Counted from the first letter of the stretch, positions 12,050 through 25,651 are shown. The stretch: 64,000 nucleotides of DNA from Odobenus rosmarus divergens (GCF_000321225.1 NW_004450330.1:1761636-1825635), one strand, 5' to 3'. A program made the numbers and translations. The notes: generated by a model not told the origin, from the letters alone.

Positions 12050-12300
12050 ATAAACCTTGACCATTTAGAGCAGACAGTTTGGTATGTTTTGATTAGATGT
12101 ACACACTCACAAAATCATCACCACAATCAAGATACAGAATATTTTCATTACCCCCCAGAGTTTCTTCATGTCCCTTTGCAGTCTGTCCCTCCTTCCACCG
12201 CTCTTCTAGGCAACCATTCATCTGATTTCTGTCTCCATAGATTAGTTTGCATTTTCTAGAATTTGATATAAATGTACTCATACGTTATGTACTTTTTTTT
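12050..12300 (-). repeat. Ancient L1 (L1M-type) fragment
   Basis: Inverted old-L1 phrases such as TTTTGATTAGATGTACACA, AATCATCACCACAATCAAGATA and CTTCTAGGCAACCATTCATCTG. Confidence 0.6.
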
Positions 12301-13413
12301 TCTTTAACTGGTTGGTACCATACAAACCCTTTACTTTTTCTTTCACTTTGTGAAGCAGTTTTATAACAGCCATTCTTTACTTTTATGGAGGCATCATAAA
12401 AAGTGTTTCACACTTCCTCTTCAGAGAATTAACCATTCAGTGAAAATGGATTATGGATTTTATAAGTGAACCTTTTCCTGCCACACTTAAAAAGTAGAAC
12501 TGGACTATCACCTTTGAGGCACATTCTAGCTTTAACACTATATGATTCTATATAATGTTTCCAGTTACTATTCAAAGGTAATTTTATACATTTCCTTAAA
12601 ATTAGTTAAGTGACTGTAAAAAAAACAAAATTCAGTAGGATGTAGGGTTTGTTTTGTTTTTATTTTTTTAATTTTTAATTTTGTTTTTAAGTTTAGCACA
12701 ATTTCCTAGTGATTTCCAGGAATCTCAATGTATAATTAATTGTTTAATGATTGTTCACATGGTGAAAACAAAGTTGCCATTTCAAAATTTAAAGTGGCAA
12801 AGGAATATGTATAAAAATAACATAAGACCTCATAGGACAGTCACATTCCATAGGAAGACCTGCCTGAGTGGAATCTAAACACTAAAGTGAAACTCCAGGT
12901 ATAATTTAAGCCACAGTCATAAACAAATGGTGATATCATCTACATTTTTGCCTCTTGATTTTTTTATAGTTCCAAACCACACCCATGTTGCAAATTGGCC
13001 TTTCTACTTGAGGCCAAGTTCTTTTGAGATTAAAATCTTAGCAGTAGGCAGAATACTTCAGTTTGGCCTTGCTTACTTTCTTTGGTCAAACACTGACTTT
13101 GGCGGAGGAACACCTGAGGATAAACACATCTTACACTGAATTTTAAATCTTCTGAGTTGTTTTCTTGGACCTCCAAATCTCAGGTGATAAGACCAACAGA
13201 AACAGGTATGCAAAATTTCCCCTTATGTTAATACCAATAATCAGGCCTCAGTGTCTAGAACTGCTTTTTTCATATTTTTGTTAAATTGAGATAAACCCCC
13301 TCATGTTTTGTTTTGTTTTAGTGCATTCTTGCTTTGGGATTCTAGGTGGCTTTGCTTAATCAATGCAAATAATAACCATGGTGTGAGGGTCACATAGTTC
13401 TTAATTCTCTTTT
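12301..13413. other. No gene seen
   Basis: AT-rich, unique-looking; homopolymer-rich near 12650-12690. Confidence 0.4.
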
Positions 13414-13427
13414 AATTTTTCTGTTTT

Positions 13428-13623
13428 TTTTTTATTTTTAAAGATTTTATTTATTTGTCAGAGAGAGAAGGGGAGAGCACAAGTAGGGGGAGTGGCAGAG
13501 AGAGAGGGAGAAGCAAACTCCCTGCTGAGCAAGGAACCCAGTGTGGGTCTTGATCCCAGGACCCTGGGATCATCACCTGAGCCCAAGGCAGACACTTAAC
13601 CGATTGAGCCACCCAGGTGCCCC
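13428..13623 (-). repeat. Can-SINE with exact target duplication
   Basis: Flanked by AATTTTTCTGTTTT at 13414-13427 and 13624-13637. Confidence 0.95.
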
Positions 13624-13637
13624 AATTTTTCTGTTTT

Positions 13638-15650
13638 GAAAACTATTTCTTCCTTAAGCAATACTAGCTAGGTAAAAAAGCAGGCTGTTTTGGTTTACTC
13701 AGGGTTGGATTAAAAAATTCAATTCATAATTTTGATTTGACTTTAATTTTTCCTTTAGAAATGTATATAAATTCTTGGGAACATGCTAACGCGACAACAC
13801 ACACTCTGTCCTCTAGAATGTATATGTATAATTGCTTTGAAGCTTGATTCTTTTAGTCTAATGAAACAGCTCTTCCAATCTATGGTTTGATCATGGATAA
13901 GCAAGACTTTTCTTTTTTTCTAAAGGAATTTCACAGATATGTAAAACAAATGGTAATAGAAGATGTTGCCAGTATTGGGACATGTTAAGAAAATATCCAA
14001 CCATCTGGAGTCTGAAGAAAATATCTTAATTGAAATAAATTCTTTATCATTATTTTTGCTCTTCTACATTTTTAAGTACCAGAATGTACTTGGAGATAGT
14101 GCTCTTGTTTAAAAACTTTTCTCCCCCCCGCCCCCAACCCCAGCATTGCACTGAATTTGGGAAGAAGCTGAGGGCTTTCAGGAAATTTCCTTATATAGTA
14201 TACAGATAAGCATGTTGTATTTCACTGTGAACATTCTTAATGGTTTCTGAAATTGACTGGAGAACCATAGATCTTTCCCCTACACAGTCCTGGAAACTGT
14301 GGCAGCCTCCCTTGAGCTCTTTTCTTAGTAAAACAGAAAATGAGCAGTTCCCAGCCCATGTAAAGCTGAGAAGGTCTTGAATGATGCATGTCGGGGAAAG
14401 TTGGATACTGATACTGCTGGCAGTTTGCACAGCTCTTAGTGCCAAAGAATTAAAAGACTCTGGAGTTTTCTTAAAAGGGGCCAGCTTCTGAAAAGTTAAG
14501 TATGTTTCCTTTGCGCAGTGACCTGAGCTCTCAAACCTCCATAGTAATTTAAGACTTAATCTGCTCAGCTTTGCGAAGCAGTCAACCATTTAAATTTATT
14601 TGTATGCATCTGTGGCTCTTCTGAGAGAAACAAACACATCATGACCAATGAACTCTGGAAAATGAGTGCCGTGGACAAATTTCACATAGTTCTTAAGCCC
14701 TTCATGGCTTTCTAAGGAGCCAGAATTCCCTTTCCTGTATTATGCCCGGAGTCTAACAAAGGCTCTGCCCTTGTGCTAGTCCTTTCATAATGAAGCAGCC
14801 AAATGCGCAATTGTGTTCTTGTAGAGGAGGGGGATACCATTCCTTTATGATCCTTAGTTTAGATCAGCTTACCACCCAAAGCATGATATTTGATTACCCT
14901 TATTATGTTACTTTGCATAGCTACAGATGTTACTATGGTGTGGCCTTATCTAGCCATTGAAAAAGTCCAAGTTCACACTGACTTGCATTCAGTGCTTTAA
15001 AAGGCCCAATTGCTCAGGATCCTAGGAGTAGGAGCCTGTGGAGAGTGGAGTAGCACTTGGGGTTAGGTACGCACTGCAAGCATGCATCCTGAACTTCTGA
15101 ATATAGTCCACTGAGTGCTTTGCTGCCTGTTTTTTTCTAAGGGCTGATTTTAATCTCTAACGCTCATTGTGTCTGGGCCTGAATTGCTTAAGAATTATAA
15201 ACATTTACTGGCCTTTTTTGACTATACCCTTTTATTAGAATTGAGCCTTTCAGAAAGATTCCTTCTGTTTCTTTCCTTTCAAATATTTCCAACCCAGTTC
15301 TCAGTCTTACAGGATAGAAGAGATGCTGTCATGAACCAGAAGTAGCAAATGGTGGGAAGAACTCTACCTTTACCTATTCCAGTAGAGGCTGGACGTTGAG
15401 CTCTTTGTCCTTGGAACAGTGGCCTCCAGGTTTTTTTCATTGTTCTCTCATCAATAAAAACATTTTCTGTATACACTACTTCCAAGGAATAATATTTGTA
15501 ATAACTAATATCTCATGGTACAATTTACACACAGGGTTCTGTTTATTGTCAGTGACGGTGTAAAACTGTATTTTATGTAGTCTTGATAATTTTGGATCAT
15601 TTGTCCAACTTGTGGTCACATTCGCCTCTGGTTTTTTTTTTTATAGCCTT
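13638..15650. other. 2 kb without recognisable repeats or genes
   Basis: An unusually repeat-poor stretch for this window. Open frames here, including one of 132 codons on the minus strand at 14191-14589, show no domain or splice context. Repeat-poor intronic DNA is sometimes conserved regulatory sequence, but nothing here proves that. Confidence 0.4.
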
Positions 15651-15652
15651 TT

Positions 15653-15868
15653 TTTTATTATCTTATGTTAATCACCATACCTTACATCATTAGTTTTTGA
15701 TGTAGTGTTCCATGATTCATTGTTTGCATATAACACCCAGTGCTCTGTGCAGTACATGCCCTCTTTAATACCTGTCACCAGGCTAACCCATCCCCCCACC
15801 CCCCTCCCCTCTAGAACCCTCAGTTTGTTTCTCAGAGTCCATAGTCTCTCATGGTTCGTCTCTCTGTT
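15653..15868 (-). mobile_element. Carnivore L1 3' end, inverted
   Basis: Same 3'-UTR sequence as at 10886-11087 (ATGTTAATCACCATACCT ... CCCACCCCCCTCCCCTCTAG), starting in T-runs. Target duplication not clear. Confidence 0.85.
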
Positions 15869-16378
15869 TTATTTTCTAATGTAGCTGGTGGAGACTCATT
15901 AGGAGTGGAGGTGTCTGCTCCTCCATTTTCGTAGGCTTGTCTGATTAGTGTATTTTCAGTACCCAGTTTCTGTGTAAGCATCATTTAAAGCTACTTGCCC
16001 ATTTAGTGAAGATAGGCTTGCTGTCAGCTAAGTTATGCCACTCAGGCATACATAAAGTTCAGGATGTCAGAAATACTGGAAGTGGTCAAAGGAGTGATGG
16101 CCCACTGTCCAGCTTCTGCTTTGTGGAATATCCACTCCTCTCTTGGGGTGTCTCTTGAACTGTTTGTGACATGGGATCCTCTATCGTAAAGACCAAGTTA
16201 GGATGCTAGTGAAAATAAGTATGTTAAATATTTGTAAATCTAATTTTGTTCCTTAATACTGCTTCCTAGTGTTCACTTCCTACCCTCTGGTGGAGACCTT
16301 TGTCCTTGGTATCTTTTGAGGAGTATGGTATGGCCTCAGTCTTTTCATCTATAGAGGGGGTTGGACTGGATGACTTTT

Positions 16379-16561
16379 TTTATTTTTTAAAAGATTTTAT
16401 GTATTAGAGAGCGAGCACGAGCAGGGGGAGGGGCAAAGGGAGAGGGACAAGCCGACTCTCTGCTGAGTGGGGAGTCTGATGTGGGGCCCGATCCTAGAAC
16501 CCCGAGATCGTGACCTGAGCTGGAGTCAGATACCTAACTGACTGAGCCACCCAGGTGCCCC
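16379..16561 (-). repeat. Can-SINE at the reused target site
   Basis: Inverted SINE between copies 1 and 2 of GGACTGGATGACTTTT (16363-16378, 16563-16578). Copy 2 also borders the BTF3 pseudogene. Confidence 0.95.
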
Positions 16562-16578
16562 AGGACTGGATGACTTTT

Positions 16579-17424
<846 letters not shown>

Positions 17425-17639
17425 AGGACTGGATGACTTTTAAGGTTTTTTTTTAATCTGGGATTTTTATCCTATTTATTTATTTGTACATGCCTGTCAA
17501 CTCATTCTCATAAATAACTCTTACTGCTTGGAAGTTGTTTGTATAAGGAATAATTTTCAGAAATACGAATGACATATTAGGATATGCTTTTTAAGTCAAG
17601 ATTTTAGAGATATATGTGGTTCCCAAACACAACTTTAAA

Positions 17640-17875
17640 AGTCTCCTTACTCTTCAAGGCCCACTCAGCTTAAACATTATCTCCTCAGGAAAATCTTTGT
17701 TAGACCCATATTTGCTTCCTCTTTTTTCCTCCCATATAGCTGTCTGTACACTTTTATCAGTAGACGTGAATCATGGTTATATGTGTGCATGTTTGCCTTT
17801 CATGAGGCACAGTTATTTATTGTTCAGTTTTATACCAGCAAGCCTTGATGATTCACTTCTTGTTTTTCACTGAAA
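17640..17875 (-). repeat. Possible L2 fragment
   Basis: C/T-rich order (CTTCAAGGCCCACTCAG, TCTCCTCAGGAAAATC, CATATAGCTGTCTGTACAC) resembles inverted L2 3' sequence. Diverged. Confidence 0.4.
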
Positions 17876-18156
17876 ACGTTGAAGCTGTGGAGAACATATT
17901 ATCTAAGAAATTATTCTAAAATGTTTTCTTCCTAAGGGACCTTTTTGGGAAAATCTGGGGTTGGAGTTCTTAACCTGGAGCCTGTAGACCTCTTGGAGGT
18001 GCATGAATGGGCTTGAGGATGAGATGTACATCTACAGACTTTCTGAAAATATATATAAAGTTCAGATCTGTGTGCATTTTTCTGGGTGCAGTGCCCATAG
18101 TTTTTGATCAAAAAAGGCTAAATATCAAAAGACCTTTAAGAATCAATGCCACAGGG

Positions 18157-18348
18157 GGGGCGCCTGGGTGGCTCAGTCGGTTAAGCTTCTGCCTTCGGCT
18201 CGGGTCATTGATCCCAGGGTCCTGGGATCGAGCCCCACATCGGGCTCTCTGCTCAGCGGGCAGCTTGCTTCTCCCTCTCCCACTCCCCCTGCTTGTGTTC
18301 TCTCTCTCTGTCAAAAAATAAATAAAATCTTTAAAAAAAAAAAAAAAA
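18157..18348 (+). repeat. Can-SINE with target duplication
   Basis: Complete SINE with an A17 tail. Flanks AGAATCAATGCCACAGGG (18139-18156) and AGAATCAGTGCCACAGGG (18349-18366) differ at one base. Confidence 0.95.
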
Positions 18349-18844
18349 AGAATCAGTGCCACAGGGAACACCTGGGCATTTCAAATACAAACTATTCATC
18401 TAAATTTATGTTTACTTTCTAACCTGATTTTCATCACTTTTGTATGTTTTCAGTTCTCCATAGCATTTTGTGACCTTACTATGCAATCAGTATTTTTAGC
18501 AATGCTTAATACCATAACCTTGAAAATGCCATGCTGTATTTCCTACTAATTATGTACTCATGGCATTATCTTACTTATGAGTGATAATTCTTATTGAATG
18601 TAATAAGTAAATATTTACTTATTAGAAAAAAGGGAGAATTTGGGGTTAAATTAGAATTAAAAAAAGTAAAAAGAACCACATATAGAACTGTTTTGTAAAC
18701 CTCTACACTAAGTCTTCTAATTTCAATGCCTATATAAAAGAGGCTCAGATCTCTTCCTTGAATATCGTGTGGAAAGATGATTCCTTGGTTGCCCTGACAT
18801 CCTATTTCATGTCTTCATTGCTCTTGGACATTCAAGAGTCAGTG

Positions 18845-19112
18845 AGGTTTATTGAACTGGGACTCAAGCGCACTGAAAGCAGTACCAGCTTTGACACTCA
18901 GCATCAGGTGACCTAGGCTATGTAGGTTGATTTCTTGGAGTCTGTTTCCTTATTTGTAAAATGGGAGTAAAATAATATAGGGAAACAGAAAATACTATTA
19001 CATAGAAAATTATTATATTATTATAATTATTATTATAAAATTATTTTCAGTACAACTTAATGGATTAATGTGGGTCAAATGTGATAAGATATGTGAAAGT
19101 GCTTTATAAATT
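18845..19112 (+). repeat. MIR relic
   Basis: Contains TTTGACACTC..., TTTCCTTATTTGTAAAATGGGA and a GTGAAAGTGCTTTATAAAT end, which is MIR layout. A short AT-rich expansion sits near 19000-19040. Confidence 0.75.
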
Positions 19113-19120
19113 AGAAAGCA

Positions 19121-19307
19121 CAGGGGTATGCGGGTGGTGCAGTCAGTTAAGTATATGACTCTAGGTTTGGGCTCAGGTCATGATCTCAGGGTTGTGAGAT
19201 GGAGCCCCATGTCAGGCTCCCCACTCAGTGGGGAGTCTGCTTGAGATTCTCTCTGCCCGCCCCCCATACTCTCTCTCAAAAAATCTAAATTAATAAATAA
19301 ATAAATT
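19121..19307 (+). repeat. Can-SINE, diverged
   Basis: Head GGGGTATGCGGGTGGTGCAG is mutated, but the body and ATAAATAAATAA tail are clear. Confidence 0.85.
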
Positions 19308-19734
19308 AGCACTTAAATGTGAGACTTCTTTATCTTGATAATGGCACCTATTCCTTACAATATCATGGTAGTCTTCCTTGGTCTTTGGTTTTAGCCCACT
19401 ATGAAGAATCAGTTTCAAATTTATTTTTGCTTTCACAAAATTTAGGCCATTATTATTAGCTAAAAAGGAAATGTCTAGTGTGTTTGCCCTGAGACACTTA
19501 TATTAACTGAATAAACAGACTCCCATGAAAACACACAAATAAAATAATGTTATTTTAAGATACTGAAATTAAAGTAAGATTTTCAAAGATTGCAAATGTT
19601 GGGTAAGTGTCAGTCTAACTCTGTAAGCAGAATGATTAAATTGCCTTGTCACAGATCCCGGTACTTTCCTGGGCCCAGCCTTATTTGGAGTAGTGGAAAC
19701 GTGGACCTTAACACTCTTGTTTGAATTGTATGAC

Positions 19735-20025
19735 TCTACTGCTTCCTAGCTGAGTGGTATTGGGTGAGTTACTTAATCTTATTGAGCCTGAGTGTCTTTA
19801 TCTGTAAAAATAGATATACTTCTTTTGGGGCTTGTCTTAAGAATTAGAAATAATTTGGGGTGCCTGGCTGGCTCAGTCAGTGGAGTGTGTGACTCTTGAT
19901 CTCAGGGTTGTGAGTTTGAGCCCCACATTGGGTATAGAGATTAGTTAAAAATAAAAAAAAGAGATAATTTATATAAAGTGCCTGGCACATAGTAGATTCT
20001 CTTCATATGGTTAGTATTATGAACT
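19735..20025 (+). repeat. MIR relic split by a SINE
   Basis: MIR sequence (GACTCTACTGCTTCCTAGCTG, TTATCTGTAAAAATAG, GTGCCTGGCACATAGTAG) with a Can-SINE inserted at 19858-19959. Confidence 0.8.
19858..19959 (+). repeat. Short-form Can-SINE inserted in MIR
   Basis: The shorter SINEC form (GTGCCTGGCTGGCTCAG ... GTATAGAGATTAGTTAAAA) lacking the CT-rich half. Flanks AGAAATAATTT and AGAGATAATTT. Confidence 0.88.
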
Positions 20026-20389
20026 TAAAAAATTATACTATTCTAGGTTTATGTATACCTCTGTCTGGGCTGGTCTGTTTTAGACCCCATTCATCATTTA
20101 GCCTTTCATTCTAGGTGCTCTTTATTAAGTCAAAGAACAAAGCCTGACACACTTCAGCTTTTTCTATATATTCACAAACTGAAATGTTAACTTAGGGGAG
20201 TTGCTACATAATTTTCTTTAAAAACAGATTTTCTGCTGTATTTTCTAAAACCAGTTGAAGAGGATGATTAAGTAAAATGCATGATGGAAAGAAGGACTGC
20301 TATATACAGTTATAGGATATACCCTAATGTAATATTCTTCAAGGGACCTAATATCCATATAATATTCTCTGTTTACTTTCATATTTTTA

Positions 20390-21250
20390 GTTATAAAAAA
20401 ACATGCAAAAGAATAGTGAGAATAATACAATATACACACATTTTCTCTACCCAGATTTAAGAAATATCAGCAATTTGCCATTTATTTTATGCATCAGCTC
20501 TTTGTTTTCTGTAAGGAGTAAAACATTAGAGGGATGACTGAAGGCTCTTCCCCATTTTAATCCTTTACCTTGCTAACAGTCCTGAAGTTGGCATGTTAAT
20601 TATTTTTCCCACCCATCTTTCTATATTTTTCCATTAATAATATAAAGTACTATTTTAAATGCTTTAAAATTTTTTATAAATGATATCTGCTGTATACTTT
20701 TCCCCATTTAACATATATTCCTCATGTTAAAACCAATATCAACTTCATTTTAACTGTTGTATAGTATTTCACTAAGTGAATATTCTGTAATTATCTAGTC
20801 ACCTGATGGAGGAATTCAGGTGGTTTCCAATTTTTTGATACTATTTTTAAAAAGATTGTATTTATTTGAGAGAGAGATAGCAAGAGAGAGCACGAGGGGG
20901 GGAGAGGGAGAAGCAGGCTCCCCCCTTAGCAGGGAGCCTGATGTGGGGCTTGATCTCAGGATCCTGGGATCATGACCTGAGCCAAAGGCAGACACTTAAC
21001 TGGCTAAGCCTCCCTGGCACCCCAAATTTCTTGATACTATTAACAATGGTGTGCTTTTACCTTTATTTTGGTATATTTGTATAAGAGTTTCTCTGGAATA
21101 AATTTCTAGAAGTAGAATTGTGTGTCATAGAGTATGCATATCTTCACCTCTTTCAGATATACACCACTCTGGAGAGCACTGTGGTTTAAGATGTTGGGTC
21201 ATTGTTTTCATTTGCCTTTCCCGTTATATGTAGCTATTAAAATAATGTTT
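20390..21250 (-). repeat. Ancient L1-like region with a Can-SINE inside
   Basis: Old-L1-type inverted phrases on both sides (TTAAAACCAATATCAACTT, TCTGGAATAAATTTCTAGAAGTAGAATTG). A reverse Can-SINE occupies about 20848-21022, with flanks CCAATTTTTTGATACTATT and CCAAATTTCTTGATACTATT. Confidence 0.6.
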
Positions 21251-21479
21251 AAAATCTATGGCATAACCCCATTTAAAAAATCATACATGTATCTAGGTAT
21301 GTAAGTATACATGAGTATTTGTAAAGTAAAATAGTCCAGTCCTCCCAAGTACTGCAGTTGTTTTAGATTTTTATACTGAGCATGAAATACATGAGCAAAG
21401 CAAGAAAATATGACCCATAATGATAGGGGAAAGTCTGTCAACCAAAAATGACCCAGACCTGACACAGATACTAGAATAA

Positions 21480-22985
21480 TCAGATAATGACACCGAAACA
21501 ATCATTACAACTATATTCCAAATGCTTGAAAGAGTTAAGTGGAGACATTGGAAATACTTTAAAAGACTTGTACTGAACTTCTAGAGATAAAAACTATAAC
21601 ATGCCAGATAAACAATACCCTGGATGGTCTTAAGGGCAGCTTAGACATTGTAGAAGAAAAGAATAGTGATCTTGAAGACATAGCAATAGAAACTATCCAA
21701 AATGAAAAAGAGAAAAGAAATTACAAAAAATTAAAAATATCAGTGATCTGTGAGATCACTTTGGGACTTCAAGTGACCTAATATCCATGTACTTAGAGTC
21801 CCTAAGGAGGAGGGGGAACAGAAAAAAAATATTTGAAGAATCATGGTTAAAAATTTTCCAAATTTGGGGTGCCTGGGTGGCTCGGTTGGGCAACTGCCTT
21901 CAGCTTGGGTCATGATCTCAGGGTCCTGGGATCAAGCCTGGAGTTGGGCTCCTTACTCGGTGGGGAGCCTGCTTCTCCCTCTCCCTCTGCCGCTCCCCCT
22001 GCTTGTGCTCTCTCTCTCTCTCAAATGAATAAATAAAAATCTTTAAAAAATTTCCCAAATTTGATGAAATTATAAGCCTATAGATCCAACAAGCTCAATT
22101 AACTAAAGCAAAAGATCCATGAAGAAAACTGCATCAAGGCACATTGTAATTAAATTGCTTAAAGCCAGAATAAAGGATCTTATCTTTAAGGATAAAATCT
22201 TAAACCAAGAGAGAGACCACTTACATAATTACAGAGGAAGAAAGATAAAGATAATGTAAATTTCTTGTTGGAAATATGCATAAGAGAGGAACATCATTAA
22301 AATACTGAAAGGAAAACTGTCAACCTGGAATTCTACACCCAACAAAAATATCTTTCAAAAATAAAGATGAAATAAAGACCTTTCAGACATGTAACAAGTG
22401 GAAAAATTCATCCTCAGCAGAGCCCCATTATAAGAAATGTTATAGGAAGACCTTCAGGCAGAAAGAAAATGATAGCTTATGGAAATACAGATCTATATAA
22501 AGGAAGAGCACCAGAAATGGTACTGTATGTATAGGTCAACTGTAAGAGATCTTATTATTTAAGTATATGTGATAGAGAATTATTTAAAGAAAGAATAAAA
22601 TGTAGTATGGGGCTTGTAAAATGTATGACAAAAATAGCATAAAGGACTGGGGGGGAAATGGAAGTATACCACTGTAGCATCCTTATACTCTACATGGAAT
22701 GGTGTCATACCACTTGAAGATAAGCTGCGATGAGGACAAACCCTAAAGCAACCACTCAAATAACAGAGTTGAGCCAAGAAAGGAGAAAAAATGGAATTAT
22801 AAGTATTATTTGAGTAATCCAAAAGCAGATAGAAAAAAGAGGAAGAGAGGAAACAAAGAACAGGTGGGACAAAGAGCAAAATGAGAGACTTAAACCTAAC
22901 CATATCAATGATCACATTAAAAGGTCAATGGAAATAAATAAAAAATAGTTAATGGTCTAAACACCCCAGTTAAAAAGCAGAGATA
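21480..22985 (+). repeat. Ancient L1/HAL1-related segment
   Basis: Phrases typical of old L1-related elements: TTCTACACCCAACAAAAATATC, AAGAAATGTTATAGGAAGACC, CTTCAGGCAGAAAGAAAATGAT and TAAACACCCCAGTTAAAA. No intact frame. Confidence 0.6.
21867..22045 (+). repeat. Can-SINE
   Basis: Inserted in the old L1-related segment. Flanks AAAATTTTCCAAATTT and AAAATTTCCCAAATTT differ at one base. Confidence 0.93.
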
Positions 22986-23045
22986 GTTCGGATTGGGTGA
23001 CAACACAAGACCCAGCTAAATGTTGCCTTGAAGAAACTACACTTT

Positions 23046-23196
23046 ATTTTTTTTAAAGATTTTATTTTTTGACAGAGAGACAGAGAAGGAACACAAGCAG
23101 GGGGAGTGGGAGAGGGAGAAGCAGGCTTCCTGCTGAGGACCCCAGGATCGTGACCCGAGCCAAAGGCAGACACTTGACTGAGCCACCCAGGTGCCT
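23046..23196 (-). repeat. Can-SINE, internally shortened
   Basis: Inverted SINE abutting the L1 copy that follows. The middle (CCGCTGAGCAGGGAGCCC region) is partly missing. Confidence 0.9.
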
Positions 23197-24205
23197 CTCT
23201 CTGACTTATTTTGCTTAGCATTATACTCTCTAGCTCATCCATGTTGTTGCAAATGGCAACATTTTATTCTTTTTTATGGGTGAATATTCCATTACACACA
23301 CATACACACATACATACACACACCACATCTCCTTTATCCATTCATGTATCAGTGGGTACTTGGGGTTGCTTCCATATCTTGGCTATTGTAAATAATGCTG
23401 CAATAAACATAGGGCTGCATGTGTCCCTTTGAATTAGTGTTTTTGTGTTTTGGGGATAAATACCCAGTAGCTGATTACTGGATTGTAGGGTAGTTCTATT
23501 TTTAACTTTTTGAGGAATCTCCATACTGTTTCCCACAGTTTGCATTCCTACCAACAGTGTGCGAGTATTCCTTTTTCTCCACATCCCTGCCAACACTTGC
23601 TTTTCCTTGTGGTTTTGACTTTAGCCATTGTGACAGGTGTGAGGTAGTTTTGATTTGCATTTTCCTGATGATGAATGATGTTGAGCATCTTCCCATATGT
23701 CTGTTGGCCACCTGGTTCTCTTCTTTGGAGAAATGTCTGTTTGTGTCTTCTGCCCATTTTTTTAATTGGATTATTTGGTTTTTTGATTGTTGAGTTCTAT
23801 CGGTTCTTACTAACCTCTTATCGGATATGTTATTTGCAGTTATCTTCTCTCATTCAGTAGGTTGCCTTTTAGTTTTGTTGATTGTTTCCTTTGCTGTGCA
23901 GAAGATTTTTATTTTGATGTAGTCCCAGTAGTTTATTTTTGTTTTTGTTTCCCTTGCTTCAGAGGACCTATCTAGAAAAATGTTGCTATGGCTGATGTCA
24001 GAGAAGTTACTACTTAGGATTTTTATGCTTTTAGGTCTCCTGTTTAGGTCTTTAATCCATTTTGAGTTTATTTTTGTGTATGGAATAAGAAAGTGGTCCA
24101 GTTTCTTTCTTTGCATGTTGCTGTCCAATTTTCCCAACACCATTTGTTGGAGAGACTTTTTTTCCCATGAGATATTCTTTCCTGCTTTGTTGAATAGGTT
24201 TGATT
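23197..24205 (-). mobile_element. L1 ORF2 3' fragment, inverted
   Basis: About 1 kb matching, in reverse, the same ORF2 region as 9530-10580 (e.g. CATTTGTTGGAGAGACTTTTT, CAAATGGCAACATTTTATTC), with a CA/CACACAT microsatellite near 23295-23325. Frames are broken. Confidence 0.9.
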
Positions 24206-24351
24206 TTTTTAAACCTCTGTAGCAAGGATGAACTCTCAGGCCTCAAAATTTAGGTGTATATAAAAATATCTTTATTTTTCTACAACAGCATAGTTTCTAT
24301 TATTAGTACCCATATAGTGGAAGACTTTTCTAGTCATACAGGGTAAAACAG

Positions 24352-24790
24352 TCATTTAAGGCTGAATTCAGTTGTCTTCTTCCTGGTGGTATTTAAGCTT
24401 TCAGAAATTTCATCATGTTGTGGCACAGGTTTGAGGGTAGAGAGTTTAGTACAGGAATGTTGTTTCTCTGACACTGGCTTCTGGTGAGACTTAGGTTCCT
24501 GTGTAGTCCCGGGCGTGGGTGTCCCTCCCTGCTGATATCTGCAGAAGTGTCTGAATTTCCAGTTGGTCTGTAGCCCATGTGGTGTCCCTTCATTAAGATC
24601 CTGAATCCTGAGGGTTCCTTGCTGGCTCAGTTGGTAGAGCATGTAACCCTTGATCTCAGGATGTGAGTTCAAGCTCTACGTTGGGTGTAGAGGTTACTTA
24701 AAAATAAAATCTTAAAAAAAAAAAAAAAGATCCTGAATCCCCTTCAGATCCACCTGGCTTAGTAGTAGAATGGTGGAGGGTATGTGGTGG
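24352..24790 (-). other. Unidentified minus-strand open frame, possible exon or retrocopy fragment
   Basis: After leaving out the SINE at 24609-24726 and one copy of its duplication, an open frame of about 90 codons runs on the minus strand to a TGA at 24352-24354. It is K-, S-, T- and Q-rich with no recognisable domain. An AATAAA lies about 80 nt past the stop (24271-24276), and a CAG preceded by a C/T-rich stretch lies at the upstream side. This could be the terminal part of a processed pseudogene, a lineage-specific exon, or chance. I do not recognise the protein. Confidence 0.25.
24609..24726 (+). repeat. Short-form Can-SINE with exact target duplication
   Basis: Flanked by AAGATCCTGAATCC at 24595-24608 and 24727-24740. 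It interrupts the minus-strand open frame described at 24352-24790. Confidence 0.95.
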
Positions 24791-24992
24791 GGGATTGTAA
24801 AACAATCACTAATGAGCTATTTTACCCCATTATACATGAGATCACCCGTCTCTCCCCAGTTCCCACTCTTCCATGGAACACTTTCTGGATCACTTGGGTA
24901 TATAGAAGCCTCTCTCTCCTCTTTTAATTCTTTGTGTCCAGACTGCACTATCTACCCTGTGACACCTCTTATAACATCTTAAAAATGATCTT

Positions 24993-25189
24993 GGGGCGCC
25001 TGGGTGGCTCAGTCATTAAGCGTCTGCCTTTGGCTCAGGTCATGATCCCAGGGTCCTGGGATTGAGTTCCGCATCGGGCTCCCTGCTCAGCGGGAGGCCT
25101 GCTTCTCCCTCTCCCACTCCCCCTGCTTGTGTTCCCTCTCTCGCTGTGTCTCTCTCTGTCAGATAAATAAAATCTTTAAAAAAAAAAAT
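24993..25189 (+). repeat. Can-SINE
   Basis: Complete head-to-tail copy, close to the young consensus. Confidence 0.95.
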
Positions 25190-25440
25190 CTCAACATCAT
25201 TTTAACATCTTTTAACATTTTTTCCTGAATTTTATTGATTACACACATAATATTAACATTGTTATTTAACTTTCTATTTGTGTTTCTCACACATTTCCCC
25301 CCCCTCACTAGTTTGTAAGCTCTTGGAATGCCCAGACCGGATATTAAATGTCCTGATGCTCTTCTCAAGTGCTTAGCATTGGGCTAAAAGCATAGGTGGT
25401 CCTCAGTACATATTGGCTGAATGAATGAAAGAATTTAAAT
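25190..25440 (+). repeat. L2 3'-end relic
   Basis: Phrases TTTGTAAGCTCTTGGAATG and GGTCCTCAGTACATATTGGCTGAATGAATG follow the L2 3'-end order. Confidence 0.55.
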
Positions 25441-25651
25441 TTTTTGATTACAGAAAATAAATCTATTACCTTTTATATTTCAACATAGTGTTGAATCCTG
25501 AGTGGTCATAAACTATTTACTTCATTTGATTGAATTGAGAGTCACTTTTTGTTATTCTTTCTACATGTATTTCCAGTGTCCAAGGAAGCGTAGAACACCC
25601 ATGTCTCCTACATGCAAATGACTAAAGGTTTTGATTACAGTCAGCTGGAGG

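Noticed and set aside
14191..14589. 132-codon open frame on the minus strand in repeat-poor DNA
   Set aside because: No domain, no splice context, no compositional signature of coding DNA. One frame of this length is expected by chance over 64 kb.
24609..24726. tRNA-like A-box and B-box sequences in the SINE heads (here and in the other SINEs)
   Set aside because: They belong to tRNA-derived Can-SINEs. No copy keeps a full cloverleaf and acceptor stem.
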